Source: Calothrix brevissima NIES-22 (lineage in GTDB: Bacteria; Cyanobacteriota; Cyanobacteriia; Cyanobacteriales; Nostocaceae). Taken from it: 64,000 nucleotides of DNA. The notes under the pieces are model-generated. The model searched no databases. It had not been told where the DNA came from and saw only the letters and a program-made list of their open reading frames with translations. A program made the position numbers and the translations under genes. The stretch spans positions 7,612,199-7,676,198 of the forward strand of contig NZ_AP018207.1 in the NCBI RefSeq assembly GCF_002367995.1. Reading direction: 5' to 3'. Shown piece after piece: positions 26,882-36,823 of the stretch (its first letter is position 1; every line of letters starts with the position of its first letter).

Positions 26882-27721
26882 TTACTTTTGAAAAGACAGA
26901 ATCAAATAACGCAGTATTCCTAAACGACTGATAATTTCAGTCACAAAGGTAGAATTTGCTGATTCTGGATTTCCGGTTTCCGTTTGCAGTCGTCTTAGCA
27001 GTGGATAGGTAGGTATAGTATTGGCGGTGATGTCTTCTTCAATGAGTGATTTAAAGCCTGTATTTTTCGCTAGTTGACGGTAAGCAGAAAGGGTAAAAGT
27101 ACTATCAACTTGTCCGTAAGTATTACCGATTACTGGGCGCAGTACTTTTCCGCCAATCTTCATCAGGGGACTGACAAAGTCTTGGGGGACAAAGTCACAG
27201 ATAGCGAGTTTTCCACCTGGTTTGAGGACGCGCCACGCTTCCTGGAAAAATCGCTCCCGGCTGGGAAAATGGAAGATACATTCAACAGCTAAGACTAAAT
27301 CAAAGGAATTATCGGCAAAACTTAGCTGACAAGCATCTCCTTGGACAAATTTTATCTGGTTGTGGTTGCGGGGTTTAACTTGATCTCTCGCTCTTTCGAG
27401 TTGGCGATTGTCAATATTTACACCAGTTAGCTCTAAATGATGGAAGCGATCGCTTAAACTGGCAATAGTCCCCCCAAAGCCACAACCACAATCTAAAATA
27501 CTTTGTCCATGCGCAGCACCGCCAGCATCGCAGACTCTTCTGGTTAAATTTTCTGCGGCGGTAGCAAAGTCATCAATGGAACCATCTGCTAATGCAGGAT
27601 TCGCCCAATAACCCCAGTGTACATGCAGACCAAAAGCTTTGATAACTTCTGTATTTCCTTTACCAATGTCTGCTAATAACTGGTCAAAATAAGGTAGATC
27701 CACTGGCTGATTGTTAATCAT
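26882..27721 (-). CDS. SAM-dependent methyltransferase (class I, cyclopropane/tocopherol methyltransferase-like)
   Basis: Class I methyltransferase. Motif I is SILDCGCGFGGTIASLSDRF, followed by GVNIDNRQLERAR (acidic residue for the SAM ribose), VQGDACQLSFADNSFDLVLAV and WRVLKPGGKLAICDF. The N-terminal portion (HVHWGYWANPALADGS) resembles small-molecule methyltransferases of the tocopherol, sterol and cyclopropane type, where an HWGYW-like motif is common. The natural substrate is unknown. The start at 27721 (MINNQPVDLPYF) is preferred; the frame extends to 27790 without extra domain content. Divergent from the proline gene with about 175 bp between. Confidence 0.85.
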   Translation of the reverse strand: MINNQPVDLPYFDQLLADIGKGNTEVIKAFGLHVHWGYWANPALADGSIDDFATAAENLTRRVCDAGGAAHGQSILDCGCGFGGTIASLSDRFHHLELTGVNIDNRQLERARDQVKPRNHNQIKFVQGDACQLSFADNSFDLVLAVECIFHFPSRERFFQEAWRVLKPGGKLAICDFVPQDFVSPLMKIGGKVLRPVIGNTYGQVDSTFTLSAYRQLAKNTGFKSLIEEDITANTIPTYPLLRRLQTETGNPESANSTFVTEIISRLGILRYLILSFQK

Positions 27722-27897
27722 GTGATTTTTCTCTAACTCTCCCCAATTTTTACCACGATTGGGTAGCATATCTGTTTGGCGATTCCCCAAGTCAACTTTA
27801 CACTCAGGAAATATGGTGAGTACAAAATCTAAGAGTCAAAATAGAAAACAGAGGCTTGGAATAACAAGCTTTACCTGGAATTAGGAGTTTACTATCC

Positions 27898-30882
27898 GTG
27901 GTATTACAAGTACAAACCAGCACTTACGAAGCTAAAACCCAAGAAATTGCTAAACAACTTCTTGAAGTCACCCAAGAAAATCGCTCGTTTTTTGCTTCCC
28001 TGCGCGATCAAATGCGCTGGGATGATAAATTACTAGCTTGGGCAATGAGCAATCCAGGTTTACGGGTGCAATTGTTTCGCTTTATCGACACATTACCAGC
28101 TTTACGCAGCAAACCAGAAATTGCTGCCCATTTACAAGAATATTTAGGAGATGAATCTGTAGAATTACCCGCAGCTTTAAAGGGAATGCTGAATTTTGCT
28201 AACCCTGATTCTATGCCGGGACAAGTAGCAGCCACAACAGTAGCAACAGCAGTAGAAACTCTCGCCCATAAATATATTTCTGGGGAAAATATTACACAAG
28301 TTATCAAAACCGTTGAACGGTTACGTAAAGATAAAATGGCTTTCACCATTGACTTACTTGGTGAAGCGGTAATTACGGAAACAGAAGCTAAATCTTACTT
28401 AGAACGCTATTCAGAATTAATTACACAATTGGTAGCAGCTGCGCAAAATTGGAAAACAATTCCCGCCATTGATGAAGCAGATGGGGAACAGCTACCAAAA
28501 GTCCAGGTTTCTGTGAAGTTAACGGCATTTTATTCTCAATTCGATCCTTTAGATGCTCTTGGTAGCGAGGCGAGAGTTAGCGATCGCATTCGGACTCTTT
28601 TACGTCATGCTAAAGAATTAGGCGCAGCTGTTCATTTTGATATGGAACAGTATGCTTATAAAGATATAACTCTTCACATCCTGAAAAATTTATTAATGGA
28701 AGAAGAGTTTCGCCAAAGAACAGATATTGGCATTACCATCCAAGCATATTTACGCGATAGCGAGCAAGATGCTAGAGATGTCATCGCTTGGTTGAAGCAG
28801 CGCGGTTATCCGTTAACCATTCGCTTAGTTAAAGGCGCATATTGGGATCAGGAAACTATCAAAGCTGCTCAAAAACATTGGACTCAGCCTGTATATAATG
28901 ACAAAGCCGCTAGTGATGCTAACTTTGAGGCGATAACTCAGCTATTGCTAGAAAATCATCAATATGTGTATGCTGCCATTGGTAGTCATAATGTGCGATC
29001 GCAAGCTAGAGCAATTGCCATAGCAGAAAGTTTACAAGTTCCCCGCCGTTGTTTTGAAATGCAAGTTCTCTACGGTATGGGCGATAAACTGGCGAAGGCT
29101 TTGGTGGATAAGGGTTACCGAGTTCGCGTTTATTGTCCCTACGGCGATTTATTACCGGGGATGGCTTATTTAATTCGGCGGTTGTTGGAAAATACGGCGA
29201 ATAGTTCGTTTTTACGGCAAAATTTGGAGAATAGACCTGTTGAGGAGTTAATAGCGCCTCCGAAGGTGGATTTGGCTCACGCAGAGACGCAGAGACGCAG
29301 AGAGGAGAAAGCAGGGTTTGTGGGTGCGGCGGATACTGATTATGCTGAGGAGGAGGCGAGAAGGAAGTCTGCTGTGGCTTTTGAGGCGGTTCATCAGCAG
29401 TTGGGAAGGACTTATTTACCGTTGATTAATGGTGAGTACGCTAATACTTCCATATTTATTGATTCTCTCAATCCTTCTAATTTTAGTCAGGTAGTTGGTA
29501 AGGTTGGACTAATTAGTATTGAACAAGCTGAAGAGGCGATGAAAGCAGCGAAGGCGGCTTTTCCTGCTTGGCGGAAAACTCCAGCGAAGCAACGCGCGGA
29601 TATTTTACGCAAAGCTGGGGATTTGATGTCACAACGACGCGCTGAACTTTCGGCTTGGATTGTCTTGGAAGTTGGCAAGCCTGTTAAGGAAGCAGATGCA
29701 GAGGTTTCTGAGGCGATAGACTTTTGTAAGTACTACGCCGATGAAATGGAACGGTTGGATAAAGGGGTAAATTATGATGTTTCGGGAGAAACCAACCGTT
29801 ATCTTTACCAACCACGGGGAATTGCGGTAGTAATTTCGCCTTGGAATTTCCCTTTAGCGATCGCCTGTGGTATGACTGTAGCAGCCTTAGTTGCTGGTAA
29901 TTGTACTCTCCTCAAACCTGCGGAAACATCTTCGGTAATTACCGCCAAACTCACAGAAATTTTAGTAGAAGCGGGGATTCCCCAAGGTGTCTATCAATAT
30001 GTACCCGGTAAAGGTTCCCAAGTTGGTGCATATTTGGTAAATCATCCCGATACCCATGTAATTGCTTTTACTGGTTCCCAAGAAGTAGGCTGTAGAATTT
30101 ACGCAGAAGCTTCTATCCTCAAACCCGGTCAAAAGCACATGAAACGAGTCATTGCCGAGATGGGTGGGAAGAATGCTATTATTGTAGATGAAAGTGCCGA
30201 TTTAGACCAAGCTGTTGTCGGCGTAGTGCAATCAGCCTTTGGTTATAGCGGACAAAAATGTTCTGCTTGTTCCAGAGTAATTGTCCTAGAATCAATTTAC
30301 GATAGCTTTGTGGAAAGGTTAGTAGAAGCCACCAAATCCTTGAATATTGGCGAAACCGAGTTACCAGGTACTCAAATCGGCCCGGTAATTGATGCCAACG
30401 CCCGCGATCGCATTCGCGAGTATATTGAAAAAGGGAAATCAGAAGCAAAATTAGCTTTAGAGTTACCCGCACCAGCACAAGGATATTTTATCGGCCCCGT
30501 TATCTTTAGCGAAGTCCCTCCCAATGGGATAATTGCCCAACAAGAAATATTTGGCCCTGTACTCGCTGTAATTCGCGTTAAAAACTTTGAGGAAGCATTA
30601 ACAGTAGCTAACGGTACTAACTATGCTTTAACTGGGGGACTGTATTCGCGCACCCCATCCCACATCCAGCAAGCACAGCAAGAGTTTGAAGTCGGGAATT
30701 TATACATTAACCGTACCATCACAGGTGCGATCGTTGCTCGTCAACCCTTTGGTGGCTTCAATCTTTCTGGCGTTGGTTCCAAAGCCGGCGGCCCCGACTA
30801 CCTGCTACAATTCCTAGAACCGCGCACCATCACAGAAAACATTCAACGCCAAGGTTTCGCACCCATCGAAGGCGCAGAATAA
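27898..30882 (+). CDS. pruA: Bifunctional proline dehydrogenase / L-glutamate gamma-semialdehyde dehydrogenase
   Basis: Fused proline catabolic enzyme, 994 aa. The N-terminal ProDH barrel (about residues 130-450: VSVKLTAFYSQFDP, HFDMEQYAYKD, IRLVKGAYWDQE and SHNVRSQARAIA) oxidises proline to P5C with FAD. The C-terminal aldehyde dehydrogenase (about 520-980: VISPWNFPLAIACG, FTGSQEVGC, catalytic Glu in IAEMGGKNAIIV and catalytic Cys in YSGQKCSACSR) oxidises the semialdehyde to glutamate. There is no DNA-binding domain, unlike enterobacterial PutA. GTG start with AGGAG ten bases upstream. The inter-domain linker holds AHAETQRRREE, the translation of an intergenic-type dispersed repeat (29276-29307). 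A palindrome at 30978 probably ends the transcript. Confidence 0.93.
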   Translation: MVLQVQTSTYEAKTQEIAKQLLEVTQENRSFFASLRDQMRWDDKLLAWAMSNPGLRVQLFRFIDTLPALRSKPEIAAHLQEYLGDESVELPAALKGMLNFANPDSMPGQVAATTVATAVETLAHKYISGENITQVIKTVERLRKDKMAFTIDLLGEAVITETEAKSYLERYSELITQLVAAAQNWKTIPAIDEADGEQLPKVQVSVKLTAFYSQFDPLDALGSEARVSDRIRTLLRHAKELGAAVHFDMEQYAYKDITLHILKNLLMEEEFRQRTDIGITIQAYLRDSEQDARDVIAWLKQRGYPLTIRLVKGAYWDQETIKAAQKHWTQPVYNDKAASDANFEAITQLLLENHQYVYAAIGSHNVRSQARAIAIAESLQVPRRCFEMQVLYGMGDKLAKALVDKGYRVRVYCPYGDLLPGMAYLIRRLLENTANSSFLRQNLENRPVEELIAPPKVDLAHAETQRRREEKAGFVGAADTDYAEEEARRKSAVAFEAVHQQLGRTYLPLINGEYANTSIFIDSLNPSNFSQVVGKVGLISIEQAEEAMKAAKAAFPAWRKTPAKQRADILRKAGDLMSQRRAELSAWIVLEVGKPVKEADAEVSEAIDFCKYYADEMERLDKGVNYDVSGETNRYLYQPRGIAVVISPWNFPLAIACGMTVAALVAGNCTLLKPAETSSVITAKLTEILVEAGIPQGVYQYVPGKGSQVGAYLVNHPDTHVIAFTGSQEVGCRIYAEASILKPGQKHMKRVIAEMGGKNAIIVDESADLDQAVVGVVQSAFGYSGQKCSACSRVIVLESIYDSFVERLVEATKSLNIGETELPGTQIGPVIDANARDRIREYIEKGKSEAKLALELPAPAQGYFIGPVIFSEVPPNGIIAQQEIFGPVLAVIRVKNFEEALTVANGTNYALTGGLYSRTPSHIQQAQQEFEVGNLYINRTITGAIVARQPFGGFNLSGVGSKAGGPDYLLQFLEPRTITENIQRQGFAPIEGAE

Positions 30883-30975
30883 CTTACCTCTGTTTCCTTT
30901 TCTTGGCGTCCTTGGCGTCTTGGCGGTTAATTTATTAATATTAACTGCACTGTCGCAAATAAATACTATATAAAT

Positions 30976-30998
30976 AAGGTGGGCATTGCCCACCTTTT
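30976..30998 (+). terminator. Probable terminator after the proline gene (dispersed palindrome)
   Basis: aaggtgggc-att-gcccacctt followed by TTA. The same palindrome occurs at 26817-26833. Confidence 0.5.
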
Positions 30999-31198
30999 AT
31001 TGAACCACAGAGACGCAGCGAAAAGTCGGAGCGCCGGCTTCCGGCGATGGCTTCTCCCAAGGGGAGACGCTGCGCGAACGCCAACGTCTTCGACGAACAG
31101 AACTTTTCAAGACAGAGAACGCAGAGAAATGATGAACAGAGATTTAATCATTAAAACAGTTGAATCTCCAGAGGAATTTACAGCAATCAAAGCAATTA

Positions 31199-32702
31199 CT
31201 GGAGTTTAGACTAAATGGGAGAGATGAAAGAGAAAAAGGGGATGTCTGATTGAAGACAGTCCCCCTTTCGGCAGAAGCTAAGAGAGAATCACCTACTCTT
31301 ATCTGCCAATATGAAACGTGCCAGACTCGAAGAATTTCGTCAAGCCGCCTATACGCATCTAGGCAAAGCACATGATGCAACATTTGAACTAACAGATGCG
31401 ATACTGTTGACCCGTAATGTCTACAGTCTGGCAGATTTATCTTTATCGCCAGTGTTTAGACGTAAATGGCCGAGTATCTATGAAGCGATACAAGATACCA
31501 AACCAGACCGTGAGAAATTAATGGAGTTATATATCAAGCAAATACCAACAGAAAAACGCATATTGTTGGCAGGAGACCATACAGCTTGGTCACGCCCAGA
31601 TGCGGTGACACTCAAAGAACGGACAATAGAACACAGTAGCACAGCGATCGCGGGAAATAAACCGATTACGATTGGGCAGGGATATAGTACTATAGCTTGG
31701 ATACCAGAGGATTCAGGAAGTTGGGCACTACCGCTGAGGCATGAACGGATTACCAGTTGGGACAATCCGATTGAGAAAGCAGTTGAACAACTCAAAAAGG
31801 TATGTGAATCAATGTCTGTTCGACCAATTTCGCTTTGGGACAGTGAATATGGTTGTGCGCCTTTCGTATTAAAGACAGCTAGTATAAAAGCCGATATCTT
31901 AGTTAGACTGCGTTCAAATCTGTGTCTATGGGGCGCACCACCTGCTTACTCTGGCAAGGGTCGTCCTCGCAAGCATGGTGCTCAATTTAAACTCAATGAA
32001 CCCTCAACCTGGGGCGAAGTGGCATCTGTGCTGGAAGTAAATGACCCAAAATTGGGACGAGTTAAAGTCAGTCTGTGGGAAGATTTGCATTTTCGCAAAG
32101 CTGCTGCACGCCCAATGATGCTACTGAAGGTGGAACGTCTTGATCTTGATGGCAATTTGAGAGTATTAAGACCCTTGTGGTTGGCTTGGGTTGGGGAACA
32201 AATGCCACCATTGGATGAAGTTTGGCGATTGTACTTGCGCCGATTCACGATTGACCATTGGTATCGTTTTCTTAAGCAACGCTTACATTGGACAGTACCA
32301 AAATTCAGTACTCCAGAACAATGTGAACATTGGAGTGACTTAATGCCGTTAATCACTTGGGAGTTATGGTTAGCTTGTGATATCGTTGCTGATAATCCTC
32401 TTCCTTGGCAGAAGTCAATGGATAAATTGACCCCAGGACGAGTTGCTCAAGCTATGGGTGGAGTTTTCGCCGCGATTGGTACTCCTACCTCTCCACCCAA
32501 ACCTCGTGGAAAGTCCCTTGGGTGGACACCAGGTAAAGTCCGTAACCGGAAAATACGATATCCAATTGTTAAAAAGACTGCTTCTAAACCACGCAAAGAG
32601 GAACAAAAATCTGCTTAATCTCAAATATCTTCATTCTTGAAGGTTGTGTTTTATTAACTCAGCACTGCTGGGTCATTTGTTGCTGTCTAGTCTAAACTCA
32701 AA
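31199..32702 (+). mobile_element. DDE-type insertion sequence, 1504 bp, 15-bp inverted ends, 6-bp target duplication
   Basis: The ends ctggagtttagacta (31199-31213) and tagtctaaactcaaa (32688-32702) are inverted repeats with 12 identical inner bases. The target duplication caatta is at 31193-31198 and 32703-32708. One transposase gene fills the element. Intact ends, an undamaged transposase and an exact target duplication suggest a recent insertion. Confidence 0.92.
31311..32618 (+). CDS. IS transposase, DDE type (IS4-superfamily-like)
   Basis: 435-aa transposase of the RNase-H-like DDE class. Candidate catalytic residues: first Asp in ILLAGDHTAWSRP, second Asp in PISLWDSEYGCAP, and the C-terminal YLRRFTIDHWYRFLKQRL, which follows the IS4-type Y-2-R-3-E-6-K pattern with Asp in place of Glu. 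The start at 31311 is the first good ATG (MKRARLEEFRQAAYTHL). It is complete inside the element and shows no frameshift. I do not assign a named IS family: the 6-bp target duplication does not fit typical IS701 (4 bp) or IS4 (9 bp or more). Confidence 0.88.
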   Translation: MKRARLEEFRQAAYTHLGKAHDATFELTDAILLTRNVYSLADLSLSPVFRRKWPSIYEAIQDTKPDREKLMELYIKQIPTEKRILLAGDHTAWSRPDAVTLKERTIEHSSTAIAGNKPITIGQGYSTIAWIPEDSGSWALPLRHERITSWDNPIEKAVEQLKKVCESMSVRPISLWDSEYGCAPFVLKTASIKADILVRLRSNLCLWGAPPAYSGKGRPRKHGAQFKLNEPSTWGEVASVLEVNDPKLGRVKVSLWEDLHFRKAAARPMMLLKVERLDLDGNLRVLRPLWLAWVGEQMPPLDEVWRLYLRRFTIDHWYRFLKQRLHWTVPKFSTPEQCEHWSDLMPLITWELWLACDIVADNPLPWQKSMDKLTPGRVAQAMGGVFAAIGTPTSPPKPRGKSLGWTPGKVRNRKIRYPIVKKTASKPRKEEQKSA

Positions 32703-33282
32703 CAATTAGAATCGCCGTATTTCAACAAGAACAAGGAGTAGATTCTGCCCTAGAATTTGATGGTAAAGATGAAACATCTCAACATTTAATTGCTTATTTA
32801 AATCGGGAAGCCGTCGGTACTACGAGAATTAGATATTTAGATAATCAAACAGCAAAAATAGAAAGACTCGCTGTTTTATCACCAGCCAGAGGAAAGGGTA
32901 TTGCTAAAAAAATTATGGAAAAAGCAATAGAAATTATTGCTAATCAAAATATTCCAGAAATTGTAGTGCATTCTCAAGCATATATCAAAGCTTTATATGA
33001 AAATTTAGGTTTTATCCCTGAAGGAGAAATCTTTATAGAAGCGGATATTCCTCATGTAAAAATGAAAAAGAAATTATCAGATAAATATCAAGATATATAA
33101 TGTAAACGCTCAAAAAAAACAGGGATGCCTAAATTCCTGGTAATTATACGGAAATAAAAAATATTTCTTATAAAAATGCTTATCAGCGTAAAACTTATGT
33201 AAATAAGCGCTTCTAAGCCTTTTCAATATGTAAAAAATGACGTTAATTTATCAACAAATGTATCCAGAGACATCAATCAACT

Positions 33283-33456
33283 ATGCGATTAACAAAACCA
33301 CAAAAGAGTACAATTAAACAGTTACCAAACTTGACAGAACTGAGCGATCGCGATTTAGAAATACTAGTCGGGGGAAAAAGCTCTACTACTTGGGATAATG
33401 GTAGTACTGTCGGTTATAGTATTGGTAGTACAGGCGGTATTATTATCGGTTGGTAG
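33283..33456 (+). CDS. Double-glycine leader peptide (putative bacteriocin/RiPP precursor), 57 aa
   Basis: A small frame encoding a 31-aa N-terminal segment that ends in LSDRDLEILVGG. This fits the double-glycine leader consensus LSxxELxxIxGG at every key position: Leu -12, Ser -11, acidic -8, Leu -7, hydrophobic -4, Gly -2, Gly -1. The remaining 26 residues begin KSSTTWDNGS and end GGIIIGW; they are rich in Gly, Ser, Thr and Ile, with spaced Gly residues as in helix-pairing bacteriocins. Known for the family: a C39-peptidase ABC exporter cleaves after GG. No such exporter, immunity or modification gene lies within this window, so it is an orphan precursor, as is frequent in cyanobacteria. 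The ribosome site is weak (AGAGA). The function as a secreted peptide is inferred. Confidence 0.65.
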   Translation: MRLTKPQKSTIKQLPNLTELSDRDLEILVGGKSSTTWDNGSTVGYSIGSTGGIIIGW

Positions 33457-33606
33457 TTGAAAAAGTGAATTCATCCAGGTAGATATAAATTATGGGTAGG
33501 GTGTGTTATGCCGTAGGCTAACGCACCTTAAATTATTAATTATGCATTGGTGCGTTGCGCTGCGCGACAACACACCCTACTTATAAATGTCTTTAATTTT
33601 GAATTG

Positions 33607-35625
33607 TTAACAGCTACTATCCTCATCCACCGAATATGCTCGATCTGGTAAAAACAGAGTAAATCTACTACCCTTACCTAAAGTCGATTCTACCGTTACA
33701 TCACCACCATGTAACCTGGCTAATTTGCGCGTTAAAGCTAAACCTAAACCAGTACCTTCATATTGACGATTTAACCGACTATCAAGTTGTTTAAAAGGCT
33801 CAAAAAGAAAATGAAATTGATTAGCATCAATCCCAATACCAGTATCTGCAACTGTAAATGTAATTCCATTGCTAACTTTTTTCACCTCTAAAGCAACCTC
33901 TCCCTTAGGAGTAAATTTAATCGCATTAGTAAGTAAATTTAACAGCATTTGTTTAATCCGCCGCTCATCAGCAACACAAATATCAGCTTGGGGTGCTATA
34001 TGGCTGGTGATTTGTAATCCTTTATCTAAAGCTTGATCGCCAACTGTAGAAATTACAGAATTACATATATCTATCACTCGTAAAGGTAATAGCAAAAGTT
34101 CTTCTTTACCTGCTTCTACCTTCGATAAATCGAGAATATCGTTGATCAGTGCTAATAAATGTTCGCCACTACTATACACACAACTAATATACTCTTTTTG
34201 CTTGTCATTGAGAGTCCCTACCATTTCCTGTTGCAGCAATTGAGATAAACCCATAATTGCATTCAGAGGCGTGCGCAATTCATGACTCATAGTAGCTAGA
34301 AATTCACTTTTAGCACGACTCCCAGCTTCAGCCGCAGCTTGGGATGCACGCAATTTTAATTCTGTTTGCTTGCGTTCGGTAATATCTTCAATAATAGTTA
34401 AGAAATATTCCGGTTTACCATAACTATCGGGAATGACGGAAACTGATAAATGAGTCCAAACTAATCCTCCCTGTTTATGTAAAAACAGCCTTTCCATTTC
34501 CAGGCGATGTCTTTCAATTAGCTGTTGTGGATCTGCACTAATTCCCGAAATTAGTTGTTCTAAAAGTTCTAAATCGCCAGTTTGCGGAGAGACATAATTT
34601 GTGAATTGTTTACCACATAATTCTTCACGGCTATAACCCAGCATTTGACATAGTGCGGGATTGACATCGACTATTTGCGCTTGCATATCTATCAGTCCAA
34701 TCCCGATAGAAGAACATTCAAAAATTGCCCGAAATTTTGCTTCACTTTGACGTAGTGCAGCTTCTGCGGCGTTGCGTTCGCTGGCTTCTATGGCGAGGGT
34801 GACAAAATCTGCAATCGAGCCGGCAAAGTTCTCTTCTTCTAATGTCCATTGACGCACTTCACCGCAATGTTCGTGGGAGACTACGCCGACTAATCTACCT
34901 CCCAACCAAATTGGCGCATTCAATAGAGATGCAATTCCTAATTCAAAAAGATAAGATTGAGATAATTCTTCAGTTCTACTATCGTTGATGGCATCATCAA
35001 CCGCAAGGCTACGCTCTGCTTCTAAAGCTTGGAAATAATTAGGGTAATTAGCTTTGAGCAGTGATAAGCCATTGCTGTGTTCTTTGGTTCTGACATCATA
35101 CAAATCTACACATTCCAAGGTAGAGTGGTCTTGATTATATAACCACACCCCTACTCGCTCTACTGAGATGGTACGTGCAGCAGCTTCTGTAATCTCTTGG
35201 AAGGCGGCTTTGAGATTACCTTGTTGAAATGTCTTACTTCTTGCTAGTTGCACTAGGGTTTGGCTTTGTTTTCGGCGCGCATTTTCTCGGATTTGCAACA
35301 CTTCTTGGGAATTTTTAGATTCAGTAATATCTCTAGCCGCAACCACCTGCATTTTTTGACCTGAGTAAGAAATCACTTTGCCTTGAAATTCTGCTGAAAA
35401 AGTAGAGCCATCCTTTCTGACTACAATGACTTCACAAGGGATTTCCGAACCAGAAAGTATATTTTTTGTCATTAACTCTTGTGATTCTAGCGCAATCAGT
35501 TCCCGGCCGTTTTTACCGATCGCTTCTGCAAGTTCATAATCAGTCATTTCTACCAGGACATAATTAGCATTGAAAATTATTCCCCGATCTTGTATTATTA
35601 TGCCTTCAAACGTTGCTTCAGACAT
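33607..35625 (-). CDS. PAS-GAF-PAS sensor histidine kinase, 672 aa
   Basis: Cytoplasmic sensor kinase without membrane spans. Domain order: PAS (about 1-105, ending [16 protein letters not shown]), GAF (about 125-285, [18 protein letters not shown]), second PAS with PAC (about 295-420, [18 protein letters not shown] to [13 protein letters not shown]), HisKA with phosphoacceptor His448 in [13 protein letters not shown], and HATPase_c with N-box [13 protein letters not shown]1 VADTGIGID and G2 GTGLGLAL. No receiver or Hpt domain follows, so phosphate goes to a separate regulator. The N-terminus starts inside the usual PAS first strand and may be shortened. The gene stands alone; the small GG-leader peptide lies 150 bp beyond its stop, on the opposite strand. 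Confidence 0.9.
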   Translation of the reverse strand: MSEATFEGIIIQDRGIIFNANYVLVEMTDYELAEAIGKNGRELIALESQELMTKNILSGSEIPCEVIVVRKDGSTFSAEFQGKVISYSGQKMQVVAARDITESKNSQEVLQIRENARRKQSQTLVQLARSKTFQQGNLKAAFQEITEAAARTISVERVGVWLYNQDHSTLECVDLYDVRTKEHSNGLSLLKANYPNYFQALEAERSLAVDDAINDSRTEELSQSYLFELGIASLLNAPIWLGGRLVGVVSHEHCGEVRQWTLEEENFAGSIADFVTLAIEASERNAAEAALRQSEAKFRAIFECSSIGIGLIDMQAQIVDVNPALCQMLGYSREELCGKQFTNYVSPQTGDLELLEQLISGISADPQQLIERHRLEMERLFLHKQGGLVWTHLSVSVIPDSYGKPEYFLTIIEDITERKQTELKLRASQAAAEAGSRAKSEFLATMSHELRTPLNAIMGLSQLLQQEMVGTLNDKQKEYISCVYSSGEHLLALINDILDLSKVEAGKEELLLLPLRVIDICNSVISTVGDQALDKGLQITSHIAPQADICVADERRIKQMLLNLLTNAIKFTPKGEVALEVKKVSNGITFTVADTGIGIDANQFHFLFEPFKQLDSRLNRQYEGTGLGLALTRKLARLHGGDVTVESTLGKGSRFTLFLPDRAYSVDEDSSC

Positions 35626-35860
35626 AAAACGCCATTTTGAGTTAGCAAGCGCGCATCAGAGATGGTTTTTAAATCTTTATCATCCTTTAGGCAGAAATTC
35701 AAGCCTTTGAGGTATAGAAATTTTACCTTTAGATCGGTAACCATCTCAGTTTATTACTAAATGTTAATGAAAAACACTGGTCTATTTCTTTAGATAGAGA
35801 TACGCGACCTCATATATTTTGCGACAATTAGATTAGAGCAGCTGTTGCAGAGGTGGAGCG

Positions 35861-36823
35861 ATGAAAGATAGCAGTATAAGAATTGTCTCTCTCATTCCCA
35901 GTGGAACAGAGATTTTAGCGGCACTGGGTTTGACTGATGCTATTGTCGGGCGATCGCATGAATGTGACTATCCCCCAGAAATCCAAAATCGCCCGATTTG
36001 TACCAAAGCACGGTTAAATAGCAATGCTTCCAGTCAGGAAATTGATCAACAGGTGAATAATTTATTGCAATCGGCTGTGAGTATCTACGAAATTAATACT
36101 GAGATTCTCCAGCAGGTCAAGCCCACCCATATTGTGACTCAAGACCAATGTGATGTCTGTGCTGTGAGTCTGCAAGAAGTAGAAAAAGCAGTTGCCAATC
36201 TGATTGACACCTCACCGCAAATTATTTCTTTGCAGCCTAATTTACTGGCAGATGTTTGGCAAGATATTGAGCGGGTCGGTAATATTTTTGAAGTAGACTC
36301 AGTAAAATTGCTAGAAGACCTGGAAGCGCGGGTGAAGATTTGTCAGCAAAGAATCCAAGGATTGTCTTTAACAGAACTACCTACTGTCGCTTGCATTGAA
36401 TGGATAGATCCTTTGATGGTAGGTGCTAATTGGATTCCTGAATTAGTCAACTTAGTAGGCGGACAAAGCTTATTTAGTTCTTCCGGTCAGCCATCAGCTA
36501 CCATATCTTGGGAAACACTGGTAGCCAGCAACCCCGATGTCATTATTTTTATGCCTTGCGGTTGGGATTTACAGCGCACTCGTCAAGAAGCGCGGTTATT
36601 AACTAAACTTCCAGAATGGCCAGGACTCCATGCTGTGCAAACTGGTAGAGTCTACATTACTGATGGCAATGCTTACTTTAACCGTCCCGGCCCCAGGTTA
36701 GTAGATTCCCTAGAAATTTTGGCAGAAATGTTACATCCAGAAATTTTTGCTTATGGTTACAAAGGTACAGCTTGGGAAGTTTTAGCGACTGATGAAGTAG
36801 CGGCGATGGCGGTTGGTAAATAA
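35861..36823 (+). CDS. Cobalamin-binding-like protein (BtuF/periplasmic-binding fold), 320 aa
   Basis: Class III periplasmic-binding fold (TroA/BtuF-like): IVSLIPSGTEILAALGLTDAIVGRSHECDYP at the N-terminus, THIVTQDQCDVCAVS, a central long helix, and VACIEWIDPLMVGANWIPELV in the C-terminal lobe. It is commonly annotated as a cobalamin-binding or iron-siderophore-type ABC substrate protein. There is no signal peptide or lipobox at this start, and no better upstream start, so a cytosolic role is possible. No permease or ATPase gene is adjacent, and I see no cobalamin riboswitch upstream. Confidence 0.8.
   Translation: MKDSSIRIVSLIPSGTEILAALGLTDAIVGRSHECDYPPEIQNRPICTKARLNSNASSQEIDQQVNNLLQSAVSIYEINTEILQQVKPTHIVTQDQCDVCAVSLQEVEKAVANLIDTSPQIISLQPNLLADVWQDIERVGNIFEVDSVKLLEDLEARVKICQQRIQGLSLTELPTVACIEWIDPLMVGANWIPELVNLVGGQSLFSSSGQPSATISWETLVASNPDVIIFMPCGWDLQRTRQEARLLTKLPEWPGLHAVQTGRVYITDGNAYFNRPGPRLVDSLEILAEMLHPEIFAYGYKGTAWEVLATDEVAAMAVGK

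Larger units (their letters stand above)
31129..33100 (+). pseudogene. GNAT N-acetyltransferase gene interrupted by an insertion sequence
   Basis: The 5' part (31129-31198, MMNRDLIIKTVESPEEFTAI) and 3' part (32709-33100) form one GNAT-family acetyltransferase once the insertion and one 6-bp target copy are removed: 70 + 392 = 462 bases, exactly 154 codons with the frame restored across the junction (IKAIRIAVFQQEQGV). The 3' part holds the acetyl-CoA site (IERLAVLSPARGKGIAKKIM, the R/Q-x-x-G-x-G/A loop) and the terminal VHSQAYIKALYENLGFIPEG of the ElaA-type subgroup. The gene is inactive unless the element excises precisely. Confidence 0.92.

Noticed and set aside
31478-32356. Minus-strand ORFs inside the insertion sequence
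   Set aside because: Antisense shadows of the intact transposase frame.
35700-35860. Possible cobalamin riboswitch before the BtuF-like gene
   Set aside because: The spacer is too short and lacks the conserved B12-box type sequence and stem layout.
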